From positions 1 through 64,000 of the forward strand of contig CAYYSU010000006.1 in assembly GCA_964474455.1 (NCBI GenBank): a stretch of 64,000 nucleotides of DNA, read 5' to 3'. Position numbers and translations under genes: made by a program. Shown here one piece after another: positions 63,948 to 64,000 of this stretch (position 1 is the first letter of the stretch; every line of letters starts with the position of its first letter). Under the pieces are notes generated by a model that worked only from the letters and a program-made list of their open reading frames with translations, did not search any database and had not been told where the DNA came from. This DNA is from BM520 sp964474455. GTDB lineage: Bacteria; Bacteroidota; Bacteroidia; Bacteroidales; BM520.

Positions 63948-64000
63948 CTACAAAACCCTGAGAGGCGGTGAAGCATCTATATTGGAATAACCAATTTTGA

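Noticed and set aside
1..64000. CRISPR arrays, transposases, phage genes, tRNA and rRNA genes
   Set aside because: No regular direct-repeat array, no transposase or integrase motif, and no tRNA or rRNA pattern was recognised by reading either strand; an RNA-gene search was not run.

Overview
The window is a stretch of a Bacteroidota chromosome, probably Bacteroidales or Marinilabiliales-like. The evidence is an lpxD - lpxC/fabZ fusion - lpxA - efp - lpxD-like order, a PorX-type response regulator, several large secreted proteins ending in type A or type B type IX secretion (T9SS) sorting domains, a GWxTD protein, and promoter boxes of the Bacteroidota form TAnnTTTG. The DNA is AT-rich. No rRNA, tRNA, CRISPR array, insertion sequence or phage gene was seen, and no gene-free stretch exceeds about 210 bases.

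Layout. 0.2-9.3 kb (minus strand): GT4 glycosyltransferase, purD, a membrane protein and rnhB, then a membrane-anchored propeller protein, a soluble hybrid histidine kinase and an NtrC-type regulator. 9.4-14.7 kb (plus): polysaccharide export genes, namely a flippase, an unusual double Wzz chain-length protein and an O-antigen ligase/polymerase. 14.7-20.9 kb (minus): lipid A block with efp, preceded by an HD phosphohydrolase. 21-24.4 kb (plus): porX, tsaE and an alanine dehydrogenase-like gene. 24.4-26.6 kb (minus): proline dehydrogenase and a CAP-domain lipoprotein. 26.6-29.7 kb (plus): aroB, aroA and an orphan LutA-like CCG protein. 29.9-42.3 kb (plus): four large T9SS cargo proteins whose sorting domains alternate B-A-B-A. 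42.4-49.9 kb (plus): tex, a small beta-barrel protein, a cupin, a formyltransferase-propeller fusion, a second flippase and an alkaline phosphatase lipoprotein. 49.9-55.3 kb (plus): a 1509-residue CotH/lamin-tail T9SS protein and a CAP-SPOR protein. 55.4-59.9 kb (minus): a C26 amidohydrolase lipoprotein, an SPFH protein and a TonB-dependent receptor behind a TPP riboswitch. 60-64 kb: aroQ (plus), then GT2, a lipid A acyltransferase and a GWxTD protein (minus).

Most of the window serves the cell envelope: lipid A core synthesis, later acylation, polysaccharide assembly, T9SS control (PorX) and T9SS cargo. Three shikimate genes (aroB, aroA, aroQ) and general housekeeping genes are interspersed. 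The most unusual items are the tandem Wzz fusion with an A10 tract at its domain boundary, the TPP riboswitch-controlled receptor without neighbouring thiamine genes, the phosphatase/CotH gene pair joined by a one-base overlap, the alternating T9SS cargo cluster, and terminators placed directly before -7 promoter boxes.
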